A stretch of 10,213 nucleotides of DNA from JBBSEZ01 sp038239195. GTDB taxonomy: Bacteria; Planctomycetota; Planctomycetia; Gemmatales; Gemmataceae. The stretch is from assembly GCA_038239195.1 (NCBI GenBank), contig JBBSEZ010000368.1, forward strand, positions 1-10,213. Direction: 5' to 3'. The notes below the pieces were generated by a model. That model did not search any database, was not told the origin of the DNA, and saw only the letters and a list, made by a program, of their open reading frames with translations. Numbering within the stretch: position 1 is the first letter of the stretch; every line of letters begins with the position of its first letter. The translations under genes and the position numbers were made by a program. Shown here piece by piece: positions 1 to 6,147 of this stretch.

Positions 1-118
1 CGCCGGCCGGGGGGGGGCCCGGGTCCCCCGGCCCCCGGGGGGGGGTGGGCGCGCGGCGCCGCCGACGCCGCGGCCCACCCTACGCCTTGCGACGGACCAA
101 CGACGAAGGAGGGGGCTC
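1..118. other. G/C low-complexity leader upstream of the first gene
   Basis: Bases 1-60 are almost only G and C, with several runs of five or more G or C that can fold on each other, such as CCCCCGGCCCCCGGGGGGG. Bases 61-100 are ordinary GC-rich sequence with no ORF I can support. A strong ribosome binding site, AAGGAGG at 106-112, lies 6 nt before the ATG at 119. I see no convincing -35/-10 pair. The G/C block could be the terminator stem of an upstream gene or a low-quality contig edge; the sequence alone cannot decide. Confidence 0.4.
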
Positions 119-1093
119 ATGTTCTGGCTGTTCACCGCCGCCCGCCGGCTGCGCGAACTGGGCATCATGGGGATGAATCGCCGCAACGCGGCCTGCATCC
201 TCGATTGCAACCCGCGCGCGAAGTTCCCCCTGGTGGACGACAAGCTGCGGATGCACCGCCTTTGTAGCGAGATCGGCGTGCCGACGCCGGAGGTCTACCT
301 GGAGGTCTCCTCGTACGGCAACCTACGCCACCTGACGGCGCTGCTGGGCGAGCGCGCCGATTTCGTCATCAAGCCCAACCGCGGCTCGGCCGGGCGCGGC
401 GTGCTCGTCATCGCCGGCCGAGCCGGCGCCGACTACCGCCGCCACAACGGCGAGGCGATGAGCGTCGATGCCCTGCGCCAGCACGTCTCCGACGTGCTCT
501 CGGGGATGTACTCGCTGGGCGGCCAGCCCGACTCGGCGATCGTACAGCAGCGCGTGCGGCTGCATCCCGCCTTCGAGGCGATCAGCTACAAGGGCATCCC
601 CGACGTGCGCGTGATCGTCTACCGCAATCAGCCGGCGATGGCGATGCTGCGCCTGCCGACGAAGGAGTCCAACGGCCGGGCTAACCTGCACCAGGGCGGG
701 ATCGGCACAGGGGTCGATCTGGAGACGGGCATCACGCACCACGCGGTGCAGCGCAACCGCCTGGTGGCCAAGCACCCCGACACGGGCTTGCCGGTCGTCG
801 GCATGCAGGTGCCGTTCTGGGACGAGGTGCTGCGCATGTCGCGTCGCGTGGCCGAGGCGGTCGGGTTGGGCTATCTCGGGGTGGACGTCGTGGTCGATGC
901 GGAGCGCGGCCCAATGCTACTGGAGGCGAACGCCCGGCCGGGGCTCGCCATCCAGATCGCCAACGGCCACGGCCTGCTGCCGCGCCTCGAACAGATCGAC
1001 GCGCAGCTCGACGAGGCGCCGCGCACTCTGCCGCTGGAGCGCCTGCGTCAGGTGCGCCGCGCGCCCGAGCCGGCGGCGCGGCGGGCCGCGTGA
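119..1093 (+). CDS. RimK-related ATP-grasp ligase (alpha-L-glutamate ligase-like)
   Basis: A 324-residue ATP-grasp protein that closely resembles the RimK-related alpha-L-glutamate-ligase-like family. Enzymes of this fold use ATP to join a carboxylate to an amine through an acylphosphate; the substrate of this subfamily is not known to me. Visible marks are MNRRN near residues 19-23, PLVDDKL (37-43), the ATP-binding lysine in FVIKP (K85), the glycine-rich loop RGSAGRGV (88-95), PDVRVIV (161-167), the ANLHQGG segment (189-194 region) and the metal-binding end LLEANARPG (267-275, with E269 and N271). The C-terminal 20 residues are Arg/Ala/Pro-rich and probably disordered. The ATG start is backed by AAGGAGG six bases upstream. 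It is the first gene of a probable three-gene plus-strand operon. In other genomes I recall this family beside membrane and transglutaminase-like proteins, which are absent here. Family is confident; substrate is unknown. Confidence 0.85.
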   Translation: MFWLFTAARRLRELGIMGMNRRNAACILDCNPRAKFPLVDDKLRMHRLCSEIGVPTPEVYLEVSSYGNLRHLTALLGERADFVIKPNRGSAGRGVLVIAGRAGADYRRHNGEAMSVDALRQHVSDVLSGMYSLGGQPDSAIVQQRVRLHPAFEAISYKGIPDVRVIVYRNQPAMAMLRLPTKESNGRANLHQGGIGTGVDLETGITHHAVQRNRLVAKHPDTGLPVVGMQVPFWDEVLRMSRRVAEAVGLGYLGVDVVVDAERGPMLLEANARPGLAIQIANGHGLLPRLEQIDAQLDEAPRTLPLERLRQVRRAPEPAARRAA

Positions 1094-1146
1094 GCGCGCC
1101 TCCTCTATCATGCTTGCAACGCCCTCGCACCCTTGAGAGACCGCCC

Positions 1147-1821
1147 ATGAGCTTTTTCGTGTCGCCCGAGTGCGCGGCGTTGGGCCTGCGGGCCGGGGCG
1201 GTCGCGTTCCGCAGCCTGGCGGTCGGCAAGGCGCCTCCCGAACTGCGAGCCGAAATCGCCCGCGCCGTCGAAGAGGCTCGCAGCGCCTTCGCCGACGTGG
1301 GTGCCGTTGGGGCCGCGCCGGAGGTGGTTGCCTTTCGAGAATTGTTGCAGAGGGTTGGCGTCAACCCGAAGCGCGCTCGGCCATCGGTCGAGCGGTTGCT
1401 GGCGGGCGCCCTCAAGCGCGGCGACCTGCCGGCGATCAACGGGCTCGTCGATGCCTACAATCTCGTGTCGATGCGCTCGCGCTGCTCGCTGGGCGCTCAC
1501 GACCTCGATTTGATCGAACTGCCGGTGGCGCTGCGGCTGCTGACGGGGAACGAATCGTTCGCGCCGCTGGGCCGCACGGCGCCCGAGCCGGTGAAGGCGG
1601 GGGAGTACGGCTACGTGGACGCGCGAGGCCGGGTGCTGTGCCGGCTCGACGTGTTGCAGGCGGAATTCAGCAAGGTGACGGAGAAGACGACGAAAGCGCT
1701 CCTGATTGTCGAGGGAACGGCGTCGCACGGCGAGGGCGCGGTGCGGCGGGCCCTGGCGGAGGCGGTCGAGGTGGTGACGCGCTACTGCGGGGGGACGGCG
1801 GAGGTGGTGGCCTGGCCGTGA
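1147..1821 (+). CDS. B3/4 domain protein (free-standing PheRS beta-chain editing-like domain)
   Basis: A 224-residue protein made almost entirely of a B3/4 domain, the fold that in the phenylalanyl-tRNA synthetase beta chain hydrolyses wrongly charged Tyr-tRNA(Phe). Free-standing copies are common in bacteria and their job is mostly unproven. Family marks are GVNPKRARPSVE (71-82), the core LPAINGLVDAYNLVS (94-108), SLGAHDLDLIELP (114-126), and a C-terminal C-x-D...S..T..T block (165-182) ending in LLIVEGTASHGEG. The ATG at 1147 is preferred because the family normally begins just before the SPE segment. A GTG at 1090 overlapping the previous stop codon would add 19 residues of unlikely sequence. 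The Shine-Dalgarno is weak (GAGAGA near 1135). It follows the ATP-grasp gene by 53 bases and is followed by another gene after 10 bases, so cotranscription is likely. A role in clearing mischarged aminoacyl-tRNA or a related ester is inference. Confidence 0.85.
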   Translation: MSFFVSPECAALGLRAGAVAFRSLAVGKAPPELRAEIARAVEEARSAFADVGAVGAAPEVVAFRELLQRVGVNPKRARPSVERLLAGALKRGDLPAINGLVDAYNLVSMRSRCSLGAHDLDLIELPVALRLLTGNESFAPLGRTAPEPVKAGEYGYVDARGRVLCRLDVLQAEFSKVTEKTTKALLIVEGTASHGEGAVRRALAEAVEVVTRYCGGTAEVVAWP

Positions 1822-1831
1822 GGGACGCACC

Positions 1832-2542
1832 GTGACCGAGCAGGAATGGCTGGAGAGCGCGTCGCCCGTGGCGATGCTCGACTACCTGGTCCCCAAGAGC
1901 CCGCGCGCGATCGCGAAGCGATTCGGCCCGCGCGCCCGCAAGCTGCGACTGTTCGCCTGCGCGTGCTGTCGCCGGCTGTTCCCGCTGCTGACCGACGAGC
2001 GCAGCCGGGCTGTCGTCGAGGTGAGCGAGCGCTTCGCCGACGGCCGGGCGACCGCGAATGCCCGTCAGGCGGCGTACGCCGCTGCCTTCTCGGCACATAG
2101 GAAGGCGAACGTGGCCGACGACTTCGCACGGACCGCTACGAACGCCACGCGGTGGGCGGGGGCCGTGGGCTCGGCCGGGGCGATCAAAGGGATGGCGATG
2201 TATTCCGCCAGCGAGGCGGCGAAGGCCGAACGGCTGTCGCATGAAGGCGCGCCCCTTTCCGAAGCGCCTGAGTCGATCCAGGCCAACCTCCTGCGCGACG
2301 TCCTCGGCAACCCGTTCCGCCCGGTGGCGATGGCCCCGAGCTGGCTGGCGGGCAACGAGGGGATGGCCGCCCGGCTGGCGGAGGCGATTTACGAGGAGCG
2401 CGCCTTCGAGCGGATGCCGATTCTGGGGGACGCGCTCGAAGAGGCCGGCTGCGACGAGGACGAGGTACTGCGCCACTGTCGCGAGCCCGGCGAACACGTG
2501 CGCGGGTGCTGGGTGGTCGATGCCATTTTGGGGCGAAAGTGA
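1832..2542 (+). CDS. Gemmata-type hypothetical protein (KLRLFACACCRR / GCWVVD family)
   Basis: A 236-residue soluble protein of unknown function. It has the architecture I recall from a large paralogous family in Gemmata and relatives: an N-terminal TEQEWLESASPVAMLDYL, then KLRLFACACCRRLFPLLTDERSR (residues 37-59) with the cysteine cluster C43/C45/C46, then ERFADGRAT (67-74). The middle is Ala-rich with little conservation. Next come LLRDVLGNPFRPV and a conserved C-terminal block with CDEDEVLRHC and GCWVVDAILG (225-234). The cysteines look suited to metal or redox chemistry, but that is inference. There is no signal peptide or membrane helix. The start is GTG with GAGGGA (1820-1825) six bases upstream; that site overlaps the stop codon of the B3/4 gene, suggesting translational coupling. 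It converges on the HicA-like gene with only 16 bases between the stops. Family recognition is from memory and no function should be assigned. Confidence 0.8.
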   Translation: MTEQEWLESASPVAMLDYLVPKSPRAIAKRFGPRARKLRLFACACCRRLFPLLTDERSRAVVEVSERFADGRATANARQAAYAAAFSAHRKANVADDFARTATNATRWAGAVGSAGAIKGMAMYSASEAAKAERLSHEGAPLSEAPESIQANLLRDVLGNPFRPVAMAPSWLAGNEGMAARLAEAIYEERAFERMPILGDALEEAGCDEDEVLRHCREPGEHVRGCWVVDAILGRK

Positions 2543-2558
2543 GGGCCTGGGACGGAAC

Positions 2559-2813
2559 TTAACCCACCAGGGATCGCTGGCGAAGGAGATCGTCGAAGCG
2601 CTCGCCGGGGACGACGCCTTTCTCGTCCAGGATGCGGCGAGTCCCGCGCAGCGTGGCCGGCTCGAGGAGCTCCGCGTCGCGGTACGGCCGGAGCAACACG
2701 ACGGTGTCCGTGGGCGCGTGTTCGAGCAAGACGTGCGACCCCGGAACGGAGCGGTCCTGAAAGCCCAGCCCGAGCAAAACGGACCGGAAATCGGAGAAGG
2801 TCGGCCTGGTCAT
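2559..2813 (-). CDS. HicA-like toxin (type II toxin-antitoxin family)
   Basis: An 84-residue protein resembling HicA, a small double-stranded-RNA-binding-fold mRNA interferase. It has the family's first-helix pattern (FRSVLLGLGF, residues 9-18), then RSVPGSHVLLEH, whose GSH triplet (25-27) carries the catalytic histidine of HicA proteins. A beta strand VVLLRPY follows, where most HicA have a VTVPxH strand, then LRGTRRILDEKGV as the C-terminal helix. It is about 20 residues longer than the shortest HicA proteins because of the PGERFDDLLRQRSLVG tail. The ATG is preceded by GAGG overlapping the stop of the DUF4365 gene 7 bases upstream, so the pair is probably translated from one message. No HicB-like gene lies on either side: downstream is the convergent Gemmata-type gene. 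A non-toxic HicA-like RNA-binding role is possible. Family is fairly sure; activity is unproven. Confidence 0.75.
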   Translation of the reverse strand: MTRPTFSDFRSVLLGLGFQDRSVPGSHVLLEHAPTDTVVLLRPYRDAELLEPATLRGTRRILDEKGVVPGERFDDLLRQRSLVG

Positions 2814-2820
2814 GACGGCC

Positions 2821-3336
2821 TCAGGTTTGGTGATACCGGGCGTACGCCCGATCGCGAAGAACGGCGAACTGCCGAACGGTCGCCGGGCCCAGCACCTGGG
2901 TGGTCGGCACGCGGACGGTCACCGTCCTGCCGGCCTCGAACAGGTTGAAGTCGGGGAGGGCCTGGAAATGGCCTTGCACGTGAACCCAGTAGGCCACCTC
3001 GCCCGCCACATCATACACGACGAGGATGACCGGGAGGAGCTCCGTCAGCCAGGCGCGCAAGTCGGCGCGTTCCACCCGGAAAGAAACGGCCTCCTGGCGG
3101 GCAAGAGGACGTGCCCGTTCCGTTCCCTTGACTTGAAGAAGAACCAACCCATTCTCGACCTCTCCCGCGGCGTTGTACGTTATCGGGGCAAGGTCGATGC
3201 CGTAGTCGTGAGTGACCCGTTCAACCGTGTGCCCGCACAGGAGCACCTGGCGCTCGACGTGGTTGACGGCAAGGTCCGCAACGACGTGTTCGCGGGTGCG
3301 GAGCTTTCGTTGGATCGGAGTTCTTCTCCTGGCCAA
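2821..3336 (-). CDS. DUF4365 domain protein, nuclease-like
   Basis: A 171-residue protein that fits DUF4365. It starts with a basic tail and THxH-type segment (TREHVVADLAVNHVERQVLLCGHTVERV). It continues with HDYGIDLAPITY (43-54) and VENGLVLLQVKGTER (60-74), and ends with PVILVVYDV...AYWVHVQ (102-121) and a short helix. The spacing of D48 and Q68-x-K70 matches the D...(E/Q)xK metal-site pattern of the restriction-endonuclease-like fold, and a glutamate (E28) lies upstream. DNA cleavage or binding is therefore plausible but is inference. The start chosen is TTG at 3336, with AGGAGG at 3342-3347 five bases upstream. The family begins here, and the longer upstream reading to 3744 has no coding character. 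It ends 7 bases before the HicA-like gene. Such pairs often sit in defence or toxin patches, but I cannot confirm that for this one. Confidence 0.75.
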   Translation of the reverse strand: MARRRTPIQRKLRTREHVVADLAVNHVERQVLLCGHTVERVTHDYGIDLAPITYNAAGEVENGLVLLQVKGTERARPLARQEAVSFRVERADLRAWLTELLPVILVVYDVAGEVAYWVHVQGHFQALPDFNLFEAGRTVTVRVPTTQVLGPATVRQFAVLRDRAYARYHQT

Positions 3337-3742
3337 GGCAACCTCCTGTATTGGGGCCGCAACGCACTCCGAGGTGATCTTCCGCCAGGGTACGGTTGCC
3401 GTCCACGAAATTCCCGGCATCTTCGCCCCCAACCCCTCGATTGCTCGCTCTCGCCCAAGTTCCGGTTGCTCGGAACGAAGATGCGAAGTAAGCTGGCAGA
3501 AGAGTTGTGGTCCGACAACGTTTCTCCTTCCCAACCGAAGCGCCTCCACCAACACCCGCGCTCCCCCGCGACGCCCGTGGCCCTCCCGCGACGGGCGGTG
3601 TTTCCGTACGGAGATCGTGGCTCCTTCCCGCCCCGGCAGGAGAGGCCCGGACCACGTTGCGCGTCCAGCGGGTTGCACAGGGGCAACCTGTGGGGCGAGC
3701 ATTTCGGCACGCCAGCGTGCCGATCCCAGGAAAGAGGACCTC
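3337..3742. other. Intergenic region between divergent DUF4365 and RelE-like genes
   Basis: About 400 bases with no gene I can support. Long readings exist on both strands but their translations are Arg/Pro/Ser-rich without family features. The left edge holds the DUF4365 ribosome binding site (AGGAGG, 3342-3347, minus strand). The right edge holds AGAGGA (3733-3738) for the small plus-strand gene. Hairpins lie at 3671-3692 and 3706-3721. Both flanking genes must be transcribed from inside this stretch, but I see no strong -35/-10 pair. It is slightly less GC-rich in 3470-3550 than its surroundings, which might mark a decayed gene. Confidence 0.5.
3671..3721. repeat. Two hairpins upstream of the RelE-like gene
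   Basis: The first hairpin has arms GGTTGC (3671-3676) and GCAACC (3683-3688) around ACAGGG. An alternative, mutually exclusive stem pairs CACAG (3676-3680) with CTGTG (3688-3692). The second is a perfect palindrome with arms GGCACGC (3706-3712) and GCGTGCC (3715-3721), ending 12 bases before the ribosome binding site of the gene at 3743. It could be an operator for autoregulation, as toxin loci often have, or one more dispersed palindromic repeat. Nothing in the window repeats it, so I cannot choose. Confidence 0.5.
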
Positions 3743-4027
3743 ATGTTCAGTATCTACCGCGATCAGGCGGCGATGGTGCCCTTGAAGGACACGTGGGAGC
3801 AGGCCAGCGAGGCCCTCCGCGAGTCGATCCTCCAGGCGTCGGGCCGCCTGGATCAGCAACTCCAGCACGACCCGCAGGCGCAGGGCGAATCGCGCGACGA
3901 CAAGACGCGCATCCTGTTTCAGGCGCCCCTCGGGGTGACGTTCGCGGTGGACGAGGCCAAGAAGTTGGTCTACATCGTGCGCGCCTGGGCCTACCGCTGT
4001 GGCGCGGCGGGGGAGGCCGCCTGGTAA
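3743..4027 (+). CDS. Small RelE/ParE-like protein (putative orphan toxin)
   Basis: A 94-residue protein beginning MFSIYRDQAAMVPLKD. The second half (LDQQLQHDP...GESRDDKTRILFQAPLGVTFAVDEAKKLVYIVRAW, residues 36-82) follows the RelE/ParE pattern: a helix, then a GES...R-ILF strand, then PLGVTFAVD and a VYIVRAW strand. From memory, similar short planctomycete proteins are annotated as RelE/ParE family or as hypothetical. RelE proteins cleave mRNA on the ribosome and ParE proteins poison gyrase; which, if either, applies here is unknown. The ATG at 3743 has AGAGGA four bases upstream; reading further 5' gives non-coding-like sequence. No antitoxin-sized gene lies next to it on the same strand. 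It may be orphaned, regulate something else, or not be a toxin. Confidence 0.55.
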   Translation: MFSIYRDQAAMVPLKDTWEQASEALRESILQASGRLDQQLQHDPQAQGESRDDKTRILFQAPLGVTFAVDEAKKLVYIVRAWAYRCGAAGEAAW

Positions 4028-4036
4028 TGAGGGCAA

Positions 4037-4054
4037 GGGCCCCCTCGGGGGCCC
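4037..4054. terminator. GC-rich hairpin between convergent genes
   Basis: Arms GGGCCCCC (4037-4044) and GGGGGCCC (4047-4054) form a very stable stem-loop in the 53 bases between the stop of the RelE-like gene and the stop of the ABC permease gene. The location and symmetry suit a bidirectional transcription terminator. There is no U-tract on either side, so it would be non-canonical or Rho-assisted. Confidence 0.5.
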
Positions 4055-4080
4055 CACCTGCTTCGCGTCGAAGGCATTCT

Positions 4081-4854
4081 TCAGATGTCGCGCCGCGCGA
4101 AGTGGGCGAGCCCCACGATGGCCGTGAGGACGCAGACGACCACCGACGCGCCGATGAGCTGGCCGAGGGAGCCGGCGTCGTAGTAGCCGCGCAGCACGTA
4201 GGGCAGGGCCCCCAGGGCTCGCGTCGGCGAGGGGAAGCGAGGAGGCAGCAGCGAGAGAGCGAAGCCCCCGCCGTAGAGCAGCACCCAGAGGACGGTGATG
4301 CCGAGCAGCGTGCTGTTGCAGATGGCGCTCACGGTGACGCCGGCGGTGATGACCACGGCGAGAATGGCCGCGACGGTGAGCAGCGCCATGACGCTGCCCC
4401 CGGCCGAGAGGTCTTCGTGCAAAAAGAAGAGGCTGCCGATCAGGGCGCCGGCGCCCAGGAGCAGGAAGGTGCCCAGGACGGTGACGAGTCGGCTGTGCCA
4501 TTTGCCGAGGAAGTACTGGTGCCGGCTGATGCCGCGGCTGAGGACGGAGTCGGCCATGGTGCCGCGCTCCGAGGAGATGCTCCCGGCGGTCAACACGACG
4601 ATCAGGCCGACGCTGGCCAGGGCGGTCCAGGTGAGCAGGTCGCTGATGAGCTTGGAGGCGGGCTGGACGATGCCGGCCTCGTAGGTGAGGCCCATGCGGT
4701 AGAGCAGGTAGCCGACGGTCGTGAGCACCGAGGCCGCCACCCAGACGCGGTAGGCCCAGCTACAGGCGGTCTGCTGCATGTCGGCCTGGAAGACGGCCCA
4801 GTAGGGGAGCCAGCGGTTGAAGCGGATGGGCTTTTGCGCGGGGGCGGCGTCCAT
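4081..4854 (-). CDS. ABC-2 type transporter permease
   Basis: A 257-residue integral membrane protein, the membrane half of an ABC exporter. About six hydrophobic helices are visible, near residues 37-53, 74-93, 121-145, 155-178, 182-203 and 232-252. Between helices 2 and 3 lies SSERGTMADSVLSRGISRHQYFLGKW (94-119), a cytoplasmic coupling segment typical of NosY-like ABC-2 permeases. The ATG is preceded by GAGG eight bases upstream. The cognate ATPase gene lies directly upstream on the same strand, 133 bases away, with a palindromic repeat in between. It would form a homodimer with two copies of the ATPase in the cytoplasmic membrane. The substrate cannot be read from the sequence. No accessory membrane-fusion or outer-membrane gene is nearby. 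Confidence 0.85.
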   Translation of the reverse strand: MDAAPAQKPIRFNRWLPYWAVFQADMQQTACSWAYRVWVAASVLTTVGYLLYRMGLTYEAGIVQPASKLISDLLTWTALASVGLIVVLTAGSISSERGTMADSVLSRGISRHQYFLGKWHSRLVTVLGTFLLLGAGALIGSLFFLHEDLSAGGSVMALLTVAAILAVVITAGVTVSAICNSTLLGITVLWVLLYGGGFALSLLPPRFPSPTRALGALPYVLRGYYDAGSLGQLIGASVVVCVLTAIVGLAHFARRDI

Positions 4855-4879
4855 GTCCGTGACCTCACCGTGGGGGACC

Positions 4880-4984
4880 GGAACGGCACGGAGGCCGTTC
4901 CCTACAAGCGGGGCCCGGAACCTGTAGGGAACGCCCTCCGTGGCGTTCCGTCGAGGAGGAACGCCACGGAAGGCGTTCCCTATA
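4880..4984. repeat. Three-unit palindromic repeat inside the ABC operon
   Basis: Three 27-base copies: 4880-4906 (forward), 4923-4949 (inverted) and 4958-4984 (forward). Each copy is itself a hairpin: arms GGAACGGC/GCCGTTCC in the first and GGAACGCC/GGCGTTCC in the others, with a 6-base loop, and an outer tail CCTACA or CCTATA. Copies 2 and 3 face each other across 8 bases and match at 25 of 27 positions, giving a large stem-loop. Copy 1 differs from the others by a paired change in both arms that keeps the stem intact. It fills most of the gap between ATPase and permease and ends 3 bases before the ATPase stop codon. It is REP/BIME-like and may reduce expression of the downstream permease or protect the upstream message. 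Confidence 0.85.
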
Positions 4985-4987
4985 GGG

Positions 4988-5986
4988 CTAGGCCGCCTCG
5001 CGGTAGATGCGGGCGAACCCGCGCGACTCTTCCTTTTCCACGAGGTCGAGAAACGCCTGTTCGGTCTGCTGCCCGACGCTGCGGATGCTGACCAGCGTCA
5101 CCTTGCCCTCGTGCAGCGTCGTGAGGACGCTGGCGATGGCGGAGGCGTTTACCGCGTCGTCTTGCAGGTAGAGCTCGAGCTTGCGCTGGCGCAGGTTGAC
5201 GGTCTTGAACTCGGCCAGGGCGCGGACGGCGGTGACGGCCTTGGAGATGGCCTTCTGTTCGCCTTCGAGGTCGAGCTCGTAGTGGTTGCGGCGCATGCGG
5301 CCCTTGAGGTCCTGGAGCGAGCCGCAGTAGATCAGTTGGCCGCGGCTCAGCACGGCGGCGTGGTTGCACACCTCGTCGATGTCGGAGAGGTTGTGGCTGG
5401 AGACGATGAGCGTCTTGGCGCGACTGAGCTCCTTGATGAGTTCGAGCATGCTGCGCCGCGCCTCGGGGTCGAGGCCGTGGGTCGGCTCGTCCCAGATGAG
5501 CAGGTCGGGCTCGTTGATGAGACTGGTTGCGACGGCTAGGCGGGCCGTCATGCCGTTGGAGAACCCGCTGATGGGGTGGCCCGAGCAGCCGAGCAGATCG
5601 ACGGCGCGGATGAGCGAGGCGAGGCGAGGCTTGCGGACCTCCTTGGGGAGGCCGAAGAGGCGCGCCATGTAATCGAGGTAGGTGATGGGCGTCATGCCGC
5701 GCGGGAACTGGGGGTTGGTCGGGATGTAGCCGATGCGGCGGCGCAGGTCGGCGGAGTTGGGGCCCATGACCTTGCCGAAGACCTTGGCCCAACCGGCCGT
5801 GGGGCGGTGCAGGCCGATGATGAGGCGGAGCAGCGTGGTCTTGCCGGCGCCGTTGGAGCCGAGCAGCCCCAGCACGGTGCCGGGCTCGAGGCGCAGCGTG
5901 ACGTCGTTGAGGGCGATCTGGCGGTTCTGGTAGATCTTGGTGAGCTTGAAGGTCTCGACCACCAGTTCGTTGTCGCTGTCGGCCAC
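4988..5986 (-). CDS. ABC transporter ATP-binding protein
   Basis: A 332-residue ATPase that would power the permease encoded just downstream. The nucleotide-binding domain occupies residues 8-240. It has Walker A GSNGAGKTT (43-51), Q-loop glutamine Q93 in PTNPQFP, an unusual signature FSNGMTARL (142-150), Walker B DLLIWDE (161-167), D-loop HGLDP and switch histidine H198. The signature keeps the serine and second glycine of LSGGQ but has N for the first G and T for Q, as in other ABC-2 ATPases with SxGM forms. A C-terminal extension of about 90 residues (SISKAVTAV... to LVEKEESRGFARIYREAA) is common in this CcmA/NatA-like group. The start is GTG with GGAGG at 5994-5998, seven bases upstream. 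It is transcribed divergently from hemF. The substrate is unknown; drugs, lipids or peptides are all possible. Confidence 0.9.
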   Translation of the reverse strand: MADSDNELVVETFKLTKIYQNRQIALNDVTLRLEPGTVLGLLGSNGAGKTTLLRLIIGLHRPTAGWAKVFGKVMGPNSADLRRRIGYIPTNPQFPRGMTPITYLDYMARLFGLPKEVRKPRLASLIRAVDLLGCSGHPISGFSNGMTARLAVATSLINEPDLLIWDEPTHGLDPEARRSMLELIKELSRAKTLIVSSHNLSDIDEVCNHAAVLSRGQLIYCGSLQDLKGRMRRNHYELDLEGEQKAISKAVTAVRALAEFKTVNLRQRKLELYLQDDAVNASAIASVLTTLHEGKVTLVSIRSVGQQTEQAFLDLVEKEESRGFARIYREAA

Positions 5987-6028
5987 GAGGCTCCCTCCGC
6001 GGGCAGGGGGACGGTGCGCGCGGCGGCG

Positions 6029-6034
6029 ATTATA
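6029..6034 (-). promoter_or_regulatory. Possible -10 element for the ABC operon
   Basis: A perfect TATAAT on the minus strand, 43 bases upstream of the GTG of the ATPase gene and inside the 161-base divergent intergenic region. No good -35 is seen at 16-18 bases. It stands out in this GC-rich context, but a single hexamer is weak evidence. Confidence 0.4.
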
Positions 6035-6087
6035 AGCGCGGGGGCGAGGCGGTGGCTAGGCCAAGTGGGGCCGCCCTCGTGACGGGC

Positions 6088-6115
6088 GTGACAGGCGGAA
6101 GGCGCCGGGTACAAT
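6088..6115 (+). promoter_or_regulatory. Sigma-70-type promoter for hemF
   Basis: A GTGACA -35-like box (6088-6093) and a TACAAT -10 box (6110-6115) are separated by 16 bases. This would start transcription near 6122, about 26 bases before the hemF ATG. The spacing and both boxes fit a housekeeping promoter; it is a prediction from sequence alone. I see no obvious oxygen- or iron-regulator site. Confidence 0.5.
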
Positions 6116-6147
6116 GCCCTTCTCGCCCACCTCCCCCGGGCCTCGCC

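Noticed and set aside
1106..1111. TATCAT as a -10 box before the B3/4 gene
   Set aside because: No -35-like hexamer lies at a suitable distance, and the gene is well explained as part of the upstream operon.
1090..1146. GTG start at 1090 for the B3/4 gene
   Set aside because: It would overlap the previous stop, but the added residues are not family-like and no better ribosome binding site supports it.
3343..3744. Upstream extension of the DUF4365 gene to an ATG at 3744
   Set aside because: The extra 136 residues have no family similarity and are Arg/Gly-rich. TTG at 3336 has a strong ribosome binding site and matches the family start.
4880..4984. CRISPR array
   Set aside because: There are only three units, one inverted, each a hairpin, with unequal spacers of 16 and 8 bases and no cas genes.
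2812..5091. Long plus-strand reading frame of 759 codons
   Set aside because: It crosses the DUF4365 and ABC permease genes in antisense. Its translation is Gly/Asp/Arg-rich with no domain, a common shadow in GC-rich DNA.
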